Below, piece by piece: positions 1 through 10,995 of a stretch of DNA of 64,000 nucleotides. Position 1 is the first letter of the stretch. The number at the start of each line of letters is the position of its first letter. The position numbers were made by a program, and so were the translations under genes. Source of the DNA: Favolaschia claudopus (taxonomy: Eukaryota; Basidiomycota; Agaricomycetes; Agaricales; Mycenaceae); contig JAWWNJ010000065.1 in NCBI GenBank assembly GCA_037176885.1, forward strand, positions 372,001-436,000, read 5' to 3'. The notes beneath the pieces are model-generated. The model saw only the letters and a program-made list of their open reading frames with translations. It was not told the origin of the DNA and did not search any database.

Positions 1-808
1 CGTTGTCGCGTTAGAGGATACTGTAGAACCATTGCTGAGGTTGGTACTCCGGACGAGATCAAGACGAGATTATCCGCGCCAAATCCGATTTATTGGCGTA
101 TAGCTCGGAGGACTTGTATACAACTGGACATTATGCAAATGAGGATCCGTATAACAGGCTGGAAGCGAAAGAGACTCAGCTCATCAAGGGGGTACCGATC
201 CGCGAATTCTGCACTAGGGGTCGAAGTTTTTTTCTCAGCGATTTCGGGGACCCCTCCCCTCCTCTAAATGGGGGAATTTCCTTTTGGGGAAGCAATCAAT
301 CACTCACACGCTGTCGCAAGCGCATCTCCGCGTCTTTCTCAAGTCTTTCCCACTCCTTCTCCCCTCTCTCTGCGCCCGTCCAACCCCGTGTGCCACAGAA
401 ATTTCATATAACATTGTGCTACGTGCAACAAACACTTTCTACTGGCCTATCTTCGCCTTTTTCGCCCCTGTACAAGACTCGCATACCTATCCCTGATTCA
501 ATATTAGAACTCAAACCCGAACACTTTCTAGTACTCACCGAAAAACTCATAGACGATCTGTGCGCGTCAGAGATGATTAGCGGTGTCTTGATTTTCTTCT
601 TTTTTAGGACGCGAGTGGCCGGGTAGCTCTGTCAAACGACGCGAGACAGTTGTGCCAGCGAAAACTATCATCAGCAATTTGCACATAGAAGGTTGAATTT
701 GATTGGCATATGGCGTTCCTCATTCGAATGTCTGGGACGAACACGAGGCGATTGCGGTGTGAAAAAACGGACGTGCCAGCATCGATCACCACGAACAAAT
801 ATCAACAG
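1..808. other. No recognisable gene
   Basis: Reading frames of up to 177 codons exist on both strands but show no domain, low-complexity pattern or splice layout that I recognise. A pyrimidine-rich stretch (about 330-400) and a T-rich acceptor-like site near 600 could belong to a decayed fungal gene. No function is proposed. Confidence 0.4.
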
Positions 809-810
809 TA

Positions 811-1188
811 CAGTTGCGTCGAAATTAAAGGCATTACCTAAAAGGGAAATTCCCATCAATCTGCCTCCATTTTGCCCTTGTTGTACTGGGACAAGGAGTT
901 TCAAGGTTGAATATTATTTTGGGAGATGTGTAGTGCTCAGAGACGTGGGTGAACCGTGTCATTTGGTACAGATTTGCGCAAGAAATGACTTGGTCACTAC
1001 AATCAAAACTGGACAATTGTGAAGAATATGCCCCTCCACTGGGCAGCTGAGCCATACCTAGCGCTTGCAATTAACCCTTGATTATCAAATATGCACCATA
1101 TGCCCATGATTGGGCAGTTGTGCGCTCTCGAGGGTGGGATTGATGGGAATTTCCTTTTTAGGTAATGCATTTAATTTCGCCGCAACTG
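811..1188. mobile_element. 378-bp MITE with ~51-bp TIRs and TA duplication
   Basis: The first ~51 bases from 811 (CAGTTGCG...) recur as a near-perfect reverse complement ending at 1188, with about three mismatches. A TA lies just outside each end (809-810 and 1189-1190). There is no coding capacity. TIRs plus a TA duplication are the layout of Tc1/mariner-type non-autonomous elements; the family assignment is inference. Confidence 0.82.
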
Positions 1189-1257
1189 TATGCGTAAGCG
1201 CTGATCTGAGCCTACAAAATCGTTACAAAGTATTCTTAAAGTCGATAAGCAGCTGAG

Positions 1258-4200
1258 CTAAGGCTCCAACCGTTTTGTTTTAAAACGGGTTATAAACGGT
1301 TTAAAACCGTTTCCGTTTCCTTTTAGTTTGGTCGGAGGCCCAAACGGTTTAGAAACCGTTTAAAAGCGGTTCAAACGGTTCCTCCAGGCGCAGAATTCTA
1401 AGACGTGGAGGCGAGCGAAACAACAACTGTGCGCCGCAAGTTGAATAAGTTGAATGCCGTGTTGATGCCGTGTGTGATCCAGAATCTGATTGACAGCACA
1501 TCCGACACTTGCGGATCGTCTTTTTGTGCGCCACCTCAATGCCCGACCACAACAAGTTGACATTGGCGCGAGCCCGGAGCAACAACGACGCAACTAAACA
1601 ATCAGGCCCAGCCATAAAAGCGTGACCAGTAAGTGACTGGACGCGTTTTATCGTACCACCATGGCTAACAAGCCTGCTCCCTTAAAAGCCCCCAACTTGA
1701 AGCCGACTCGTGTCCGCACCGCGTCCAAACGCCTTGTCGATGACTCAAACAGCGAAGCTCCAAGTGCAGCACATCATTCTATTGTCGACCAGACCCAGGC
1801 GCGTCTTGACACGGGTAAGGCGCGTCTTCTTTTCTCACAGACTGACTCTTGACGCGTCTTCTTGATTCCTAGCTGCCACTATTGCCCATCTTATCCAGGA
1901 CATTGAAGATCTCGACGCTCTTCTCCCAGACACCATTGCCGAAGGAACCGAAGCCGACGAAAACGACTATCCAAGGCTTGGACTCCGGTTGTCCCGCGTC
2001 TACCTTTACTCGCCCCTTCGATATTCTATTCAAGGAAGACAACCAGTGCCGCGACGCGAATGGACGACTTCGTCACGTTCGACGCGGCGACCTGGGTATG
2101 CTGATGGTAGCCCAATATTTGCGAGACGTCAAATGGGGTGTTCCGGCCATGAATCTTCCAGGAGTGTTGTTGCAGTTAGAGCGAGTTGTGAAGGAAATGG
2201 AAATTCTTTCGTACGTCTCTTTAACCAGCGCCATCTAATTTCTCCAATTAATTTTTCGTAGTGGCGTGGATAGAGCAGAGGTCAGGAAGAAGCGGGGAGC
2301 GGCGGCTACCAAGTCCAAGCCAAGTGCGCGTAAGGCAGGCGGAGCGGCTGCTTCGCCTTCCGCTCCGGCTCCTCCAGGTCAAACCGACGCCTTTGAACAA
2401 TTATTTCAAGGTAAGTGACGGTCATGACTTATTAGCGACGCTTGGCGGTGAGACCAAGCGACACGACAAGAGCTACAAGCCCAAGAATACGGATCCGACA
2501 CTCTCAGAGGAGGAGGAAGACGATTTCATGGACGTCGATGGAGACGAACCACCCTCCAACGTAAGCCGAGATCGATTTGACATGGCGCTACTTTTTAACT
2601 TGCTTCAGGATTCCAAAAAGCGTAAAATTATCGTCGTGGACGGCGTCCCGCAAGCGCCGGGCCCTAAAAAGGTATGTGATTTATTTCTCTCCCAACCATT
2701 CAGCCGGATTCCGTTAACATTACAATGTTTTAAGAAAAAGAAAACAAAGAAAACCGCCCCTCCTGCCCCTCCTCCCGAAATCGAAGTAATCGAAGTCGAC
2801 GACGAATCGGAGGATGAAGTACGCGTCGGTGGTAAACGGGGCCCCGCCAGCAATACTCGCCTTCATTATTCCGAACCGACGGCTGTTAACAACGGTGGTG
2901 ATAAGAGGTGGTCGTTCAAATGTCAACACAAAGGCTGCACAAAGTATGTGTTCTCAAACGCGTTCAAGTAATTAGATGCTCACTTCTCGTTACGTAGAGT
3001 CATCACCTTCAAGCGCACCGTCAGCAAGACCCAGCACTTCAGCGAACAGAGACCCGCACCTAACCTCGGAAATCTAGCCACCCAACTCAAAGATGTGCAT
3101 GAGGGGGAGCCCCCTCCCTCTGGCGCGAAGCCTGGCGTAGTTCACGACGGTTCGTCTACCAGCAGCGCGTCGCTGATGGCAAAATACTTGGCCGAAGGCA
3201 AGCTCAATCCTGCCATCAATTCGACGTAGAAAAACTTTTTCAAGATTATCTCTGCTTGGATCATCGAAGACGACCTCCTACGGGTGAGACGCCGGGAATC
3301 CAGCGCCTATTTTCGTTCTTGCAGACTCGGTACTTGCTGCCGAGTGATACCACGGTGCGAAACACATTGGCGGAGATGTATATAGACATGTACAATCTTG
3401 TGAAGTCTGAACTCGCGGCAAGTGATTTTTATTGTTCTTGGGCGGCGTCTCAACTTCTTTTCAGGAGGTCAAGGCGAAAATTGCGGTCGCTACCGATACC
3501 TGGACTACCCGTGCGATGACGTACACATTCGCGGGTACGATTGGGTCTTGGATTTCGTCCGAGTGGGAACTCGTTCAGCGGGTCCTTGACTTCCATCCCA
3601 TCGAGGATAAGGAACACCAGGGTGAATATGCCGCTCTCGGTCTCGCTAAACAGCTCAACGAGTTGCAAGCTCTCGAAAAGATAAGTTTTCCCATCGACGG
3701 TCTGAATTACTTGGCTGAAGACTTCCTTTACCTTATAGCCGTGGCACTCGACAACGCTTCACCCAACACCGTGCTTGTCATGTCGCTGTCGAAGCTTTTG
3801 ATGAAGAAATTCGACATCCAATTTGTGCCCGCCAACTCTCAGATTCACTGTCTCGCGCACGTTGTCAATCTTGTAGTGCAGAAGATTTTGGCCGCCCTCG
3901 ACGCTACAGACGCTACAGACGAGTATCTCAATAATAAATATTTGCCGTTTCATTACGATCCGCAGGTAGATCCCGAGCAGATTAGATTGGAGGAGGAGGT
4001 GTTTACGAAGGAGGATGACGAGGGAGATGAAGAGGATGAGGCGGCCGAGTTGCTGGCAGGTATATTGGACGACGAATATGCGGAGATGTCTCCGTTACAA
4101 AAGGTAAGCTTCTCCTTGCTCTTTTTCTCATTTACCCGCCGATGCTACTCTTGATTTGTTTATAGTTGCGAACGGCGACTACCAAGATCTGTTCATCACC

Positions 4201-5564
4201 TCAGCGGCGAAAACGCTTCCGAGCGACGGCCGAGAGGATGTATGGTGACGAGAAGGCACCCTCGGGGCGCCCGTTAGCATCGCTCATGGTCGTCCGCGAT
4301 GTCAGGCATCGCTGGAACTACACGCATGCGATGATCAAACGCGGTCTTGTACTCCGAAAGGTGAGTTCAGTTAAATTCAATTGTTGAGTATCTGTTGGTT
4401 GAATCTTTACACAGGCTATCGATACCTGGGTCTTTGAGCGCGAGGAATTGAGAGGATTGGCTCTCCGTCTTGACGACTGGAAGCTCCTCGGAGCCCTCGG
4501 AAAATTACTTGAGGTGAGTGTTTCTATTTTGCGATGCGATACTCGTAGTAATTCTTTTCCAGCTATTCACCAACGTGACATTCTACATGTCTCAGGCGAA
4601 GACACCCACTCTTCCGTGGGTTCTTCCCATGTACGAGGCTATGCTTCGTCACCTGCGATCTTCGCGGGATAGTGTAACTCTTCCTCTCTTGTTGCGCGAT
4701 GCGGCCGCCGCCGGTCTCACCAAATTAGAAAGCTATTATTCGCTGGGATGTGAATCCCACTTGAATGTTATTGCGACGCGTGAGTTCCGATTTCTTTAGA
4801 TCTACGAGGTATTAATGCTTGTTAGTTCTTCATCCATCTCTGGGTATCTCCTGGTTCCGGAAGCTCGACCCAACAGTATCCAACTTGACGGCCGATAACG
4901 CTGAGATCGTTTTCACGCACGCTTACGAATCATATCAGCGCATTCACGGGACCCAGCCCGCTGTCTCCCAGCCTCCCCCAACCCGATCTCGCAGCAAACC
5001 CGGGGCCTTTCTAGATGACATTTGTATGACCGGTGTCACCGCCGCTGTCCCAGAATCTGCGGCAGAGCCTGTCAGTGAACTCACGCGGTTTTGGACGGCA
5101 GTTACGGGTTATATGGGTGAGGGCGACGGCGTTCTTGCTTGGTGGAAGGTTTGTTCGTGTTTGTCTCTCTGCGTCTCGATCTCTGACGATCTCCAGGCCC
5201 ATCAACACGAGTTCCCGATCGTCTCGAAGATGGCGCGCGATTTCCTAGCCATTCCGGGAACAAGTGTCTCCGTGGAGCGCCTGTTTTCCAGCGCACGCCA
5301 CCTCTGCCACGAGTCTCGGGCATCTCTACGGCCGAAGACAATATCGGAGGCGATGCTCACCAAAATGTGGATCAAGGATGGTTTATTGAAGGAAGCTACG
5401 TTGGACTGTGGGCGTGGCTAGCTACATTTGCTGTATTTTATTCAGATTTGGTCCAATTTACACTCCCGAGAACCGTTTATAAACTGTTTAAAACGGTTTC
5501 GTAATCGTTTTCGTTTGTTTTACCCCCACCGAGTAAACGGAAACTAAAAGGTTGGAGCCTTAAG
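1258..5564 (+). mobile_element. hAT DNA transposon, 4.3 kb, decayed
   Basis: The ends carry inverted repeats of 14-15 bp: CTAAGGCTCCAACC at 1258-1271 and its complement with one extra base at 5550-5564. They are flanked by an imperfect 8-bp duplication, CAGCTGAG (1250-1257) and CAGCTCAG (5565-5572), 7 of 8 matching. Both subterminal regions (1271-1380 and 5466-5530) are packed with AAACGG/CCGTTT motifs in both orientations, as expected of hAT transposase-binding clusters. An 8-bp duplication and an internal BED-RNase H-hAT_C gene define the superfamily. Confidence 0.9.
1661..5421 (+). pseudogene. hAT transposase with BED zinc finger, multi-exon, inactivated
   Basis: ATG at 1661 (MANKPAPLKAPN). 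Introns of about 45-65 bp are recognisable, for example 1815-1872 (GTAAGG...TAG), 3418-3464, and others near 4105, 4362, 4514 and 4779. Domain order: basic/acidic N-terminus; BED-type finger start at about 2905-2945 (RWSFKCQHKGC) continued after an intron; RNase H-like core at about 3464-3950 with VATDTWT as likely first catalytic Asp and an LDNASPN segment; hAT C-terminal dimerisation domain at 5218-5400 (PGTSVSVERLFSSA). The copy is broken: an in-frame TAG at 3227-3229 and a frame change near 3275, between the EDDL and TGETPG segments of the core entry. It therefore cannot make full-length transposase. The gene fills the hAT element described separately. Confidence 0.88.
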
Positions 5565-5627
5565 CAGCTCAGAAACCGTCCGGGAAGTGGTTCCAAAAAA
5601 CCATATAAAACTTTTCTTTGAGGCCAA

Positions 5628-6562
5628 GGGTATGGTTGCGGCCAAAACTTCATGACCAGTCGCAATTTTGCTCAAAATCCTTCGGGATTCGAGATTTAGC
5701 AGGAACTAGGGTATGGTTTATAGGTGAAATCTTTATTTCAGAGGAATCGGAGGTACTCCTAACTTAGGGTTACAAAACGCGAAATTTGAACAGCGAAAAA
5801 CCAAAATTAGAGCTTATTAGCAGCGACCTGAAAACATATTTCAGAGCCCCGAAATTTAGATTGAACCTGTAATTCACCTTATTTAATCAAGCGAGAAATT
5901 GTGAACGCGGTGGGGCCGTTTGCCCACGTCCTAAATTGGCGCGTCTCTGGCTCCAGTGGCCCCGCCCCACATAAATACGCAATGGTCTCGGGGGGTGGAT
6001 CTGTGCGTCATCGACCGCGTAGAAAGGTTTATTGAAAAGCAAGACAACGCGACCTCGTTCTCCCCAAATATCCGTATATCGGAGACTCATCAAAAAGTGG
6101 AGCACCGACTCTAAGCGAAAATAGTTTAACGAATTATTTTCTTTGATTAGGAAGGTGGGTTTCTGGCGGCTGCTAATAAGCTCTATTGTGTGTACTAAAC
6201 TCACGAATTTGAGGCAGCTAATCAAGTTTTTCTCTGCCATTCTGCCTCTGCAACTCCGAACCCCTTCTTCCGGACCCCACAGTGAAAGTGAAATCTCTTA
6301 ACCAAGAAATCGGGAATGACCAGGCGACATTGATGCTGCTGCACAGCCACCGGTCCGAGTGATCCGCAATCAAAAGCGCGAAATTGCCGTGCAAAACACG
6401 GAAACCCAATTTTTCGAAGTTTTGCTCCAGTCCGTTTGTAGTTTACCTTCTGGCAATGCTATTTACACAGTCCCAGGATGTCTCGATGAAAACTGACGTG
6501 ACAGTATCAATTACCAAATTGGGACTGCGACTTGTCACGAAGTTCGGTCCGCAACCATACCC
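5628..6562. mobile_element. ~935-bp TIR element, ends GGGTATGGTTGCGG
   Basis: GGGTATGGTTGCGG at 5628-5641 is exactly complementary to 6549-6562. Similarity continues inward for about 30 bases on each side with mismatches. The interior is AT-rich and non-coding. I could not define a clean target duplication. It begins 56 bp after the hAT duplication. It may be a MITE of the same family as the hairpin at its right edge. Confidence 0.55.
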
Positions 6563-6663
6563 CTCCCCTACATGATGTCATCAATTCTTATCGTTGGACC
6601 CCCTTGTAGCGGACCTAACTTCGTGACAAGTCATTTACCCAATTTGGAAATCGTTACTGTGAC
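6498..6663. repeat. Long imperfect palindrome, 54-bp arms
   Basis: Bases 6498-6551 and 6610-6663 are inverted copies, 44 of 54 positions matching, separated by a 58-bp spacer. The left arm overlaps the right TIR of the preceding element, so the right arm looks like a second, inverted terminal copy. Transcribed DNA here could fold into a strong hairpin. Confidence 0.75.
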
Positions 6664-7467
6664 CTCACATTTTACTTAGGTGAGTTGAAAACTATGCAGA
6701 AAGCACTCTAAGAAGGCCAGCTAAAGATCCCCCGGTTCAAAAGTCTGAAAAGTTGAAAAAAAGTTTTTCCTCCCCGGGTTTCGCGCTTTTGGTCCGGGCC
6801 GGTGGTTAACCGGTGGCTCTGTGATCCCATCAACGCATCAAATAGCTGCCGACCGCCCAAAAGAAAAGCCAACCATAATGTTGAACTAAAGATTCACAGT
6901 ATAAGGAGGATCTATTGTCATTGGGGACTCCCCCATGTGGCTTTGTAACTTGAAATTATAATTAGTTTCTAAACACAGAACTTATGTTCTCGACTCGTTC
7001 TTCTGAATATGGAGGAGGCAAGTCCTCTGAATGAAATGATGTGCCCCAAAATGGACAGAAAATCATCATTTTTAATTGTTTGCACGGGCCTGCACCTTTT
7101 AAAGGCCTTTCCATGTCAGATGTCACAGAAACAGTATGTAACTAAGTGCTTCATTATCTAAAAGAGATAAAAGAGAATACCTTAGGGGTTGTAAAGTTCT
7201 CTGGATTGGGCTTCACAATACTGTACCATTTCGACCGTAGATTCAGGTCACAGGTCACAGCGACTTTCGTTTGATCGAAATGGTAATCTAACTAGGGAGA
7301 CTGGAACTGGCATGTTTTCTTAGTTTACGATGTATGCATAATGACACAGGATGCTACTTGGTTTACGTACAAGTCTTCATAGTACACTAGTGATGCTAAG
7401 CGAGTTAGTAGTAAACACTACCGTCGTCAATGATATTTTGAGTCTTCAAATGCGCGACGTGTCAGTC
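6664..7467. other. Non-coding, small hairpin repeat near 7219-7295
   Basis: No gene is recognised. TACTGTACCATTTCGACCGT at 7219 is answered by a TCGAAATGGT-type complement near 7275-7284. These ends resemble the TIRs of the element at 60639-60891, so this is probably a short relic of that family. The rest is AT-rich sequence without visible structure. Confidence 0.4.
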
Positions 7468-7499
7468 ACGTGGTGCGCTCTTGATCCGGTACCACCACC

Positions 7500-8531
7500 T
7501 GCTCCGAGGGCACTTCCTAGTGCCACTATCCAGAACCTCCATAAACTCATCTACGCCGTTGCCCTCCCGAAGACTAAAAATGCCAGAACTTGCTCCGTCC
7601 CACTTGCTGACTGGAATAACATTCGAGCGCTCGCCGCCGCACTTGTACAGCAGCCTGCTGCCCACTCCAATACCTCCCGTATCGACTCTTTGACCACAAA
7701 ACTCGACACCATCATGACCAAACTAGAGTCCTTACCCAATCTGACCACCCAAATCACTCCCGCATCCACCACCTCTCCAGACAAATCCTATGCTTCTGTC
7801 GCTGCCAGCTCACCCGCCACGTCATTGGCCCCTTCCCACGCCACCCGTGATACATCACGTGATCTCATTTTGACCCCTAAAGACCGCCTTCATAAGGCAC
7901 GAGCTATGGGGCCCGTGCCTTCGCCACGCAAGAGTCCTGCACTCACCTTCAAGTTGCTGCTTTCCAAGCCGACGTGCACTCGCCGGCGCACGTCGCCGCG
8001 GGGATTCTCAGGCTTTGACAGAAAGTCACGGGGTGAATTTCCCTTTCTGGGCGCAATGCTGTGCCCGTTGTGTTTTAAAGTATAGGATTCGCCAACGAAA
8101 CCCACTTCGCAATCCAACAGCAGTTCAATGCACTGATGAATCGGATGGAGTTTGACTCCCATGTCCACCCATCTGCCCGCGCAGTTGCGAAATATCGCAA
8201 TGGTGACATTCGTCTCACCCTCACGGGAGTCGACGAGGTGAACGTCCTTCGGGACTTTCTCGACGACTGGCTGCCTGCATTCTCCAGCCTGCTTCAGCTT
8301 CGTTCCCTGTCCTTTGCAGTTGTCATGCATCGTGTGCCCACTGACTTTAATGTTGGTAATGGCACGGTGGATGCAGACAACGACTCATGGGAGAACGACA
8401 AATGCGCCCTCCGGGGATGCGGTGGGCAGCGTCGATCCACTGATCCTGCATGTCCCGTCCGTCAGTCGATTCTTCGTCGCATCGCAGCCGAGCACCATGC
8501 ATCGGGGCCGTTGTTCCCTAGTCCGGACTAA
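7500..8531 (+). pseudogene. LINE ORF1 (Gag-like) remnant
   Basis: A first block (about 7505-7970) has a Leu-rich helical stretch followed by a Ser/Thr/Ala linker containing SYASVAA, typical of the N-terminal part of fungal LINE ORF1. A second block (about 8095-8400; ARAVAKYRNGDIRLTLTG, LRDFLDDWLPAFSS) matches the RRM-like part of such proteins by pattern. The two blocks are separated by a GC-rich insertion (7971-8090) that breaks the frame. No zinc knuckle is visible. Family assignment is from general pattern memory, without a search. Confidence 0.6.
7971..8090. repeat. GC-rich cluster, copy 1 (GACAGAAAGTCACGGGG family)
   Basis: This island contains GCCGGCGCACGTCGCCGCGG followed by the diagnostic TTTGACAGAAAGTCACGGGG-type core. 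Similar cores lie at 53700-53725, 58785-58800 and 58998-59018. It interrupts the LINE ORF1 frame, so it moved or was inserted after the ORF1 evolved. Confidence 0.6.
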
Positions 8532-8769
8532 CTCTCCCGATGCCAATCCCTGCCCCCTCCCTCTTGCATTCACACCCTCATGCTTTCACAATCTTCCAGC
8601 TCTCCCTCACCCCCGGGATTACTCCTTATTAAACCCATGAAAACCACTCCCACCCATATACAATCAATAGTAGAAATCTTATGTTTAGAGTAGCATCATA
8701 CACCGTAAACGGTGTGCAGTTACTATAAAAATGGAAATTTATTATTATTATTACGTGGTGCGCTCCATC

Positions 8770-9160
8770 GTTGGGTCAGTTGTCTTCACCATTGAAACCC
8801 AAGTGGATTTTTGGCCAGTTGGGTATGTACATACAGACGGACTGGCACAGATTGTCAGCGTTGAGGCGGAGTATATCGCGATGACGCGAGCGGCGAAGGA
8901 GGCGATTTGGATCCGTCAGTTCATGGGGGAGTTATTTGGAATCCCTACAACCCTTCATGTCGACAATCAGTTGCGATGGCCAAGAACGACTCATTCCATT
9001 CACGCACCAAGCATATTGCCCTCCCGTACCATTTCATCCGTCGCTGCGTCGCTACCGCCGTCATCTCGCTCTCCTGGATTCCCTCCGACGCGAATCTCGC
9101 GGATTTGTTCACCAAAGCTCTTGATTCCGTGAGGACAGCCCGCCTCTCCAATGGTCTTGG
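8770..9160 (+). pseudogene. Copia retrotransposon RNase H remnant
   Basis: Translation gives VEAEYIAMTRAAKEAIWIRQ, then the TLHVDNQ motif, and in another frame AMAKNDSFHSRTKHIALPYH and SWIPSDANLADLFTKAL. These are the hallmark motifs of the Ty1/copia RNase H C-terminus. The change of frame directly after HVDNQ (about 8970) shows an indel. The upstream part is degenerate and is interrupted by the LINE that ends at 8752. No LTR was found next to it. Confidence 0.85.
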
Positions 9161-9309
9161 TCTGCCGGTCCTTAAAGCATCTCATTCATTGCCTTGGCCT
9201 CCAAAAACCCAAATATGCTCGTGCCGCTCTCGACAGCTCGTTCGAACTCTGTGCACTGAGCAAAAAAATCCTGGGCCAAGGATTTGATAAAAGCTGCGAC
9301 AAGGCTTCC

Positions 9310-9830
9310 ATTCGAATGCGAGGATATACCAAACTAGTACAGCACATACATTGACAAAGCAGTCACATTGAGGGCAAACCCGGCACATCAATGGGAATGT
9401 GCCTTGTTTTATAAACATTAATTCTTTCATGGCCATCATCCCATCATTCTGGCCATCCCGGCATCACCGAGCCGCTAACCAACTAACCTTAACCAACCCT
9501 AAGCAAACCCTAACCAACTAACCTTATATATGTCCCTCACCACACTAACCTTTTTTTCCTAACCCTAACCTCTAACCCTAACCAACTAACCTGTGGATTC
9601 CCGCAGCTAGGGCGCGCTCCGCTTGCCCTACCTGCTCGATAATGCATTTTTTGTGTCGGCATGACCTGATGTGATCAGAGGTACCAATTTACATTGTGAT
9701 TCAAAATGCCGGCAATGTGCCGTGTTTGTGGTGAGTTTCATTCAAATTCATTGAATGTGCCGTGTTTGATTGCTATGGACGGGTTTGATAATGTATGTGC
9801 GGTACTAGTTTGGTTTATCCCGTTCGAATG
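9310..9830. repeat. Inverted duplication flanking telomere-like repeats
   Basis: The stretch around 9310-9395, read on the minus strand, and 9757-9830 on the plus strand share the sequence around ATGTATGTGC, GTACTAGTTTGGT and TTCGAATG. Both encode a short NVCAVLVW(Y/F)I peptide preceded by MCRVC. Between them (about 9476-9600) lie degenerate CCCTAA/CTAACC units. The arrangement is a divergent inverted pair around an interstitial telomere-like tract. Confidence 0.65.
9476..9600. repeat. Interstitial telomere-like CCCTAA repeats
   Basis: Multiple CCCTAACC, CCTAACCCTAACC and AACCAACTAACC units, imperfect and interrupted by AT-rich DNA. TTAGGG is the usual telomere unit of filamentous fungi, so this may be a relic of a chromosome end, of break healing, or of a telomere-associated element. 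Confidence 0.7.
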
Positions 9831-10660
9831 CCCTCCTCTCGTTCTGAATAGTGATACGTCCATCCCTTATGCTGCGGACTACGCGAATAATGTCGAGAGG
9901 TTGATGCTAGAATGGCTTCAAAATGCGATCGACTCGTCAGATAAGCTCTACCTATTACACGGAAGACTAGAACCCCAAAAGGACAAGCGCCCGGCACAGG
10001 AAACGTTGAAAATGCGGCACTATTTGACAATGGTGAGTACTGTAGCGCTCTGTATGACTGAAACCAATTTTGGACCGTTACAGGCTGAAACGGCTGAAAC
10101 AGCTTACAAATCACCCTTTTAAGGAAGGTGACTTGCCATATATGGGTGATTTGTCAGCAGAAACAGGCCTCCGTTACGCGTTACGTTTCAGTCATGCAGA
10201 AGGCTACAGTACTCAAAAGCACCGTGATGCTCTGACCTCTCTTTTGTTGTCAACACATCAACTTGCTGTTGAAATTCTTCGTTATGTGGACCATGACCAC
10301 CATGCAGTCATCCGGTCGGAACGTCTCTGTAGGTGATGTAAATTGGATGTCGAAACTCCGGACCACGCGTTGATTACGTGCAAGTCTTCAGACGCACTGC
10401 TTCAACTCCGAGAGGCCTTCCTGGCTGGACTATTCCAAAACTCTCCCTACTTGAGAGCGGTTATGGCTCGAAGCTCTGCAACAGAGTTTCTCAAGGCTGT
10501 AATATATTCCCGGCCCAACATTGCTCTGCTGGCCAAATTTGCGCACGAAACCTTGGAAATATTTTATTCGGTTCCTGTTCTACGTCCTAGAGCTCATCAT
10601 GGTTCCCTAATTTCGTTAACTGCTTCTCCTTCTTCCTCTAGTTCTACCGCGACGCGTTGA
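9830..10660 (+). pseudogene. LINE ORF2 C-terminal remnant
   Basis: Fragments in three frames include QETLKMRHYLTM, ALRFSHAEGY, HALITCKSSDALLQLREAF and KFAHETLEIFYSVP. A segment after the reverse transcriptase with an RLCR...HALITC zinc-knuckle-like cluster is typical of the C-terminus of basidiomycete LINE ORF2 proteins. Frames switch near 10040-10110 and 10335. No catalytic RT or endonuclease motif is present, so only the last ~270 codons survive. Confidence 0.6.
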
Positions 10661-10744
10661 CGGAGTGCGATGTGTTCGTGAGCTCGGCTAATTTGGGGGA
10701 TCGAGAAGTCCAGGGACCGAATAGTACAGTATGTAGTGCCTCTG

Positions 10745-10815
10745 TATTATCAGTTACTCCCTGGGCCCGGCGTTCCTAAGCGGGACCGTGCCGTGTAATT
10801 CTACTACCTACCTAC
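10745..10815. repeat. Dispersed repeat shared with 46605-46660
   Basis: The block GCGGGACCGTGCCGTGTAAT followed by CCTACCTACC-type sequence recurs as the reverse complement at about 46605-46660. It is probably part of an LTR or MITE family. The rest of 10670-10870 shows nothing else. Confidence 0.5.
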
Positions 10816-10879
10816 CGTTAGACTATCTGTCCCTCCGTCTCACGCCCGCTTCTGGGACCAAGTTACAAAACCCTCTGCC

Positions 10880-10960
10880 CTGACAAGCACGTGACAAATT
10901 GCCGTTTTCGGGAGGCCGTCGGTTCGAACCTGGGAGGTGAATTACCTTTTTTTTTTGCGT
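10880..10960 (+). ncRNA. Possible Pol III-type relic (B-box-like plus T tract)
   Basis: GTCGGTTCGAACCTGGGAGG at 10919-10938 resembles a tRNA T-arm/B-box, and a run of ten T (about 10947-10956), a Pol III terminator, follows within 20 bp. I could not fold a full tRNA or find a convincing A-box, so a tRNA-derived SINE tail or chance are both possible. Confidence 0.25.
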
Positions 10961-10995
10961 ACTTCCAGTCAAGCACTTTGAATAAGCCTCGAATA

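Larger units (their letters stand above)
7481..8752 (+). mobile_element. Short non-autonomous LINE (ORF1 plus 3' tail only)
   Basis: The segment is bounded by an exact 13-bp duplication, ACGTGGTGCGCTC, at 7468-7480 and 8753-8765. It ends in a TTA-repeat tail (8738-8752), as Tad-like fungal LINEs do. Inside are ORF1 remnants and a short 3' UTR; there is no endonuclease or reverse transcriptase. It was probably mobilised in trans by a full-length LINE. The surrounding DNA is a copia remnant, so this insertion is younger than that copia copy. Confidence 0.82.

Noticed and set aside
93..626. 177-codon open frame at the window start
   Set aside because: Pro/Ser/Phe-rich with no motif, no intron logic and opposite-strand frames of similar length; not supported as a gene.
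9706..9831. MCRVCGE... as a zinc-finger gene
   Set aside because: Only two Cys in a short inverted-duplicated fragment; no complete finger and no continuation.
10880..10960. A real tRNA gene
   Set aside because: Only the T-arm-like stretch and a T run are present; acceptor and D arms cannot be formed.
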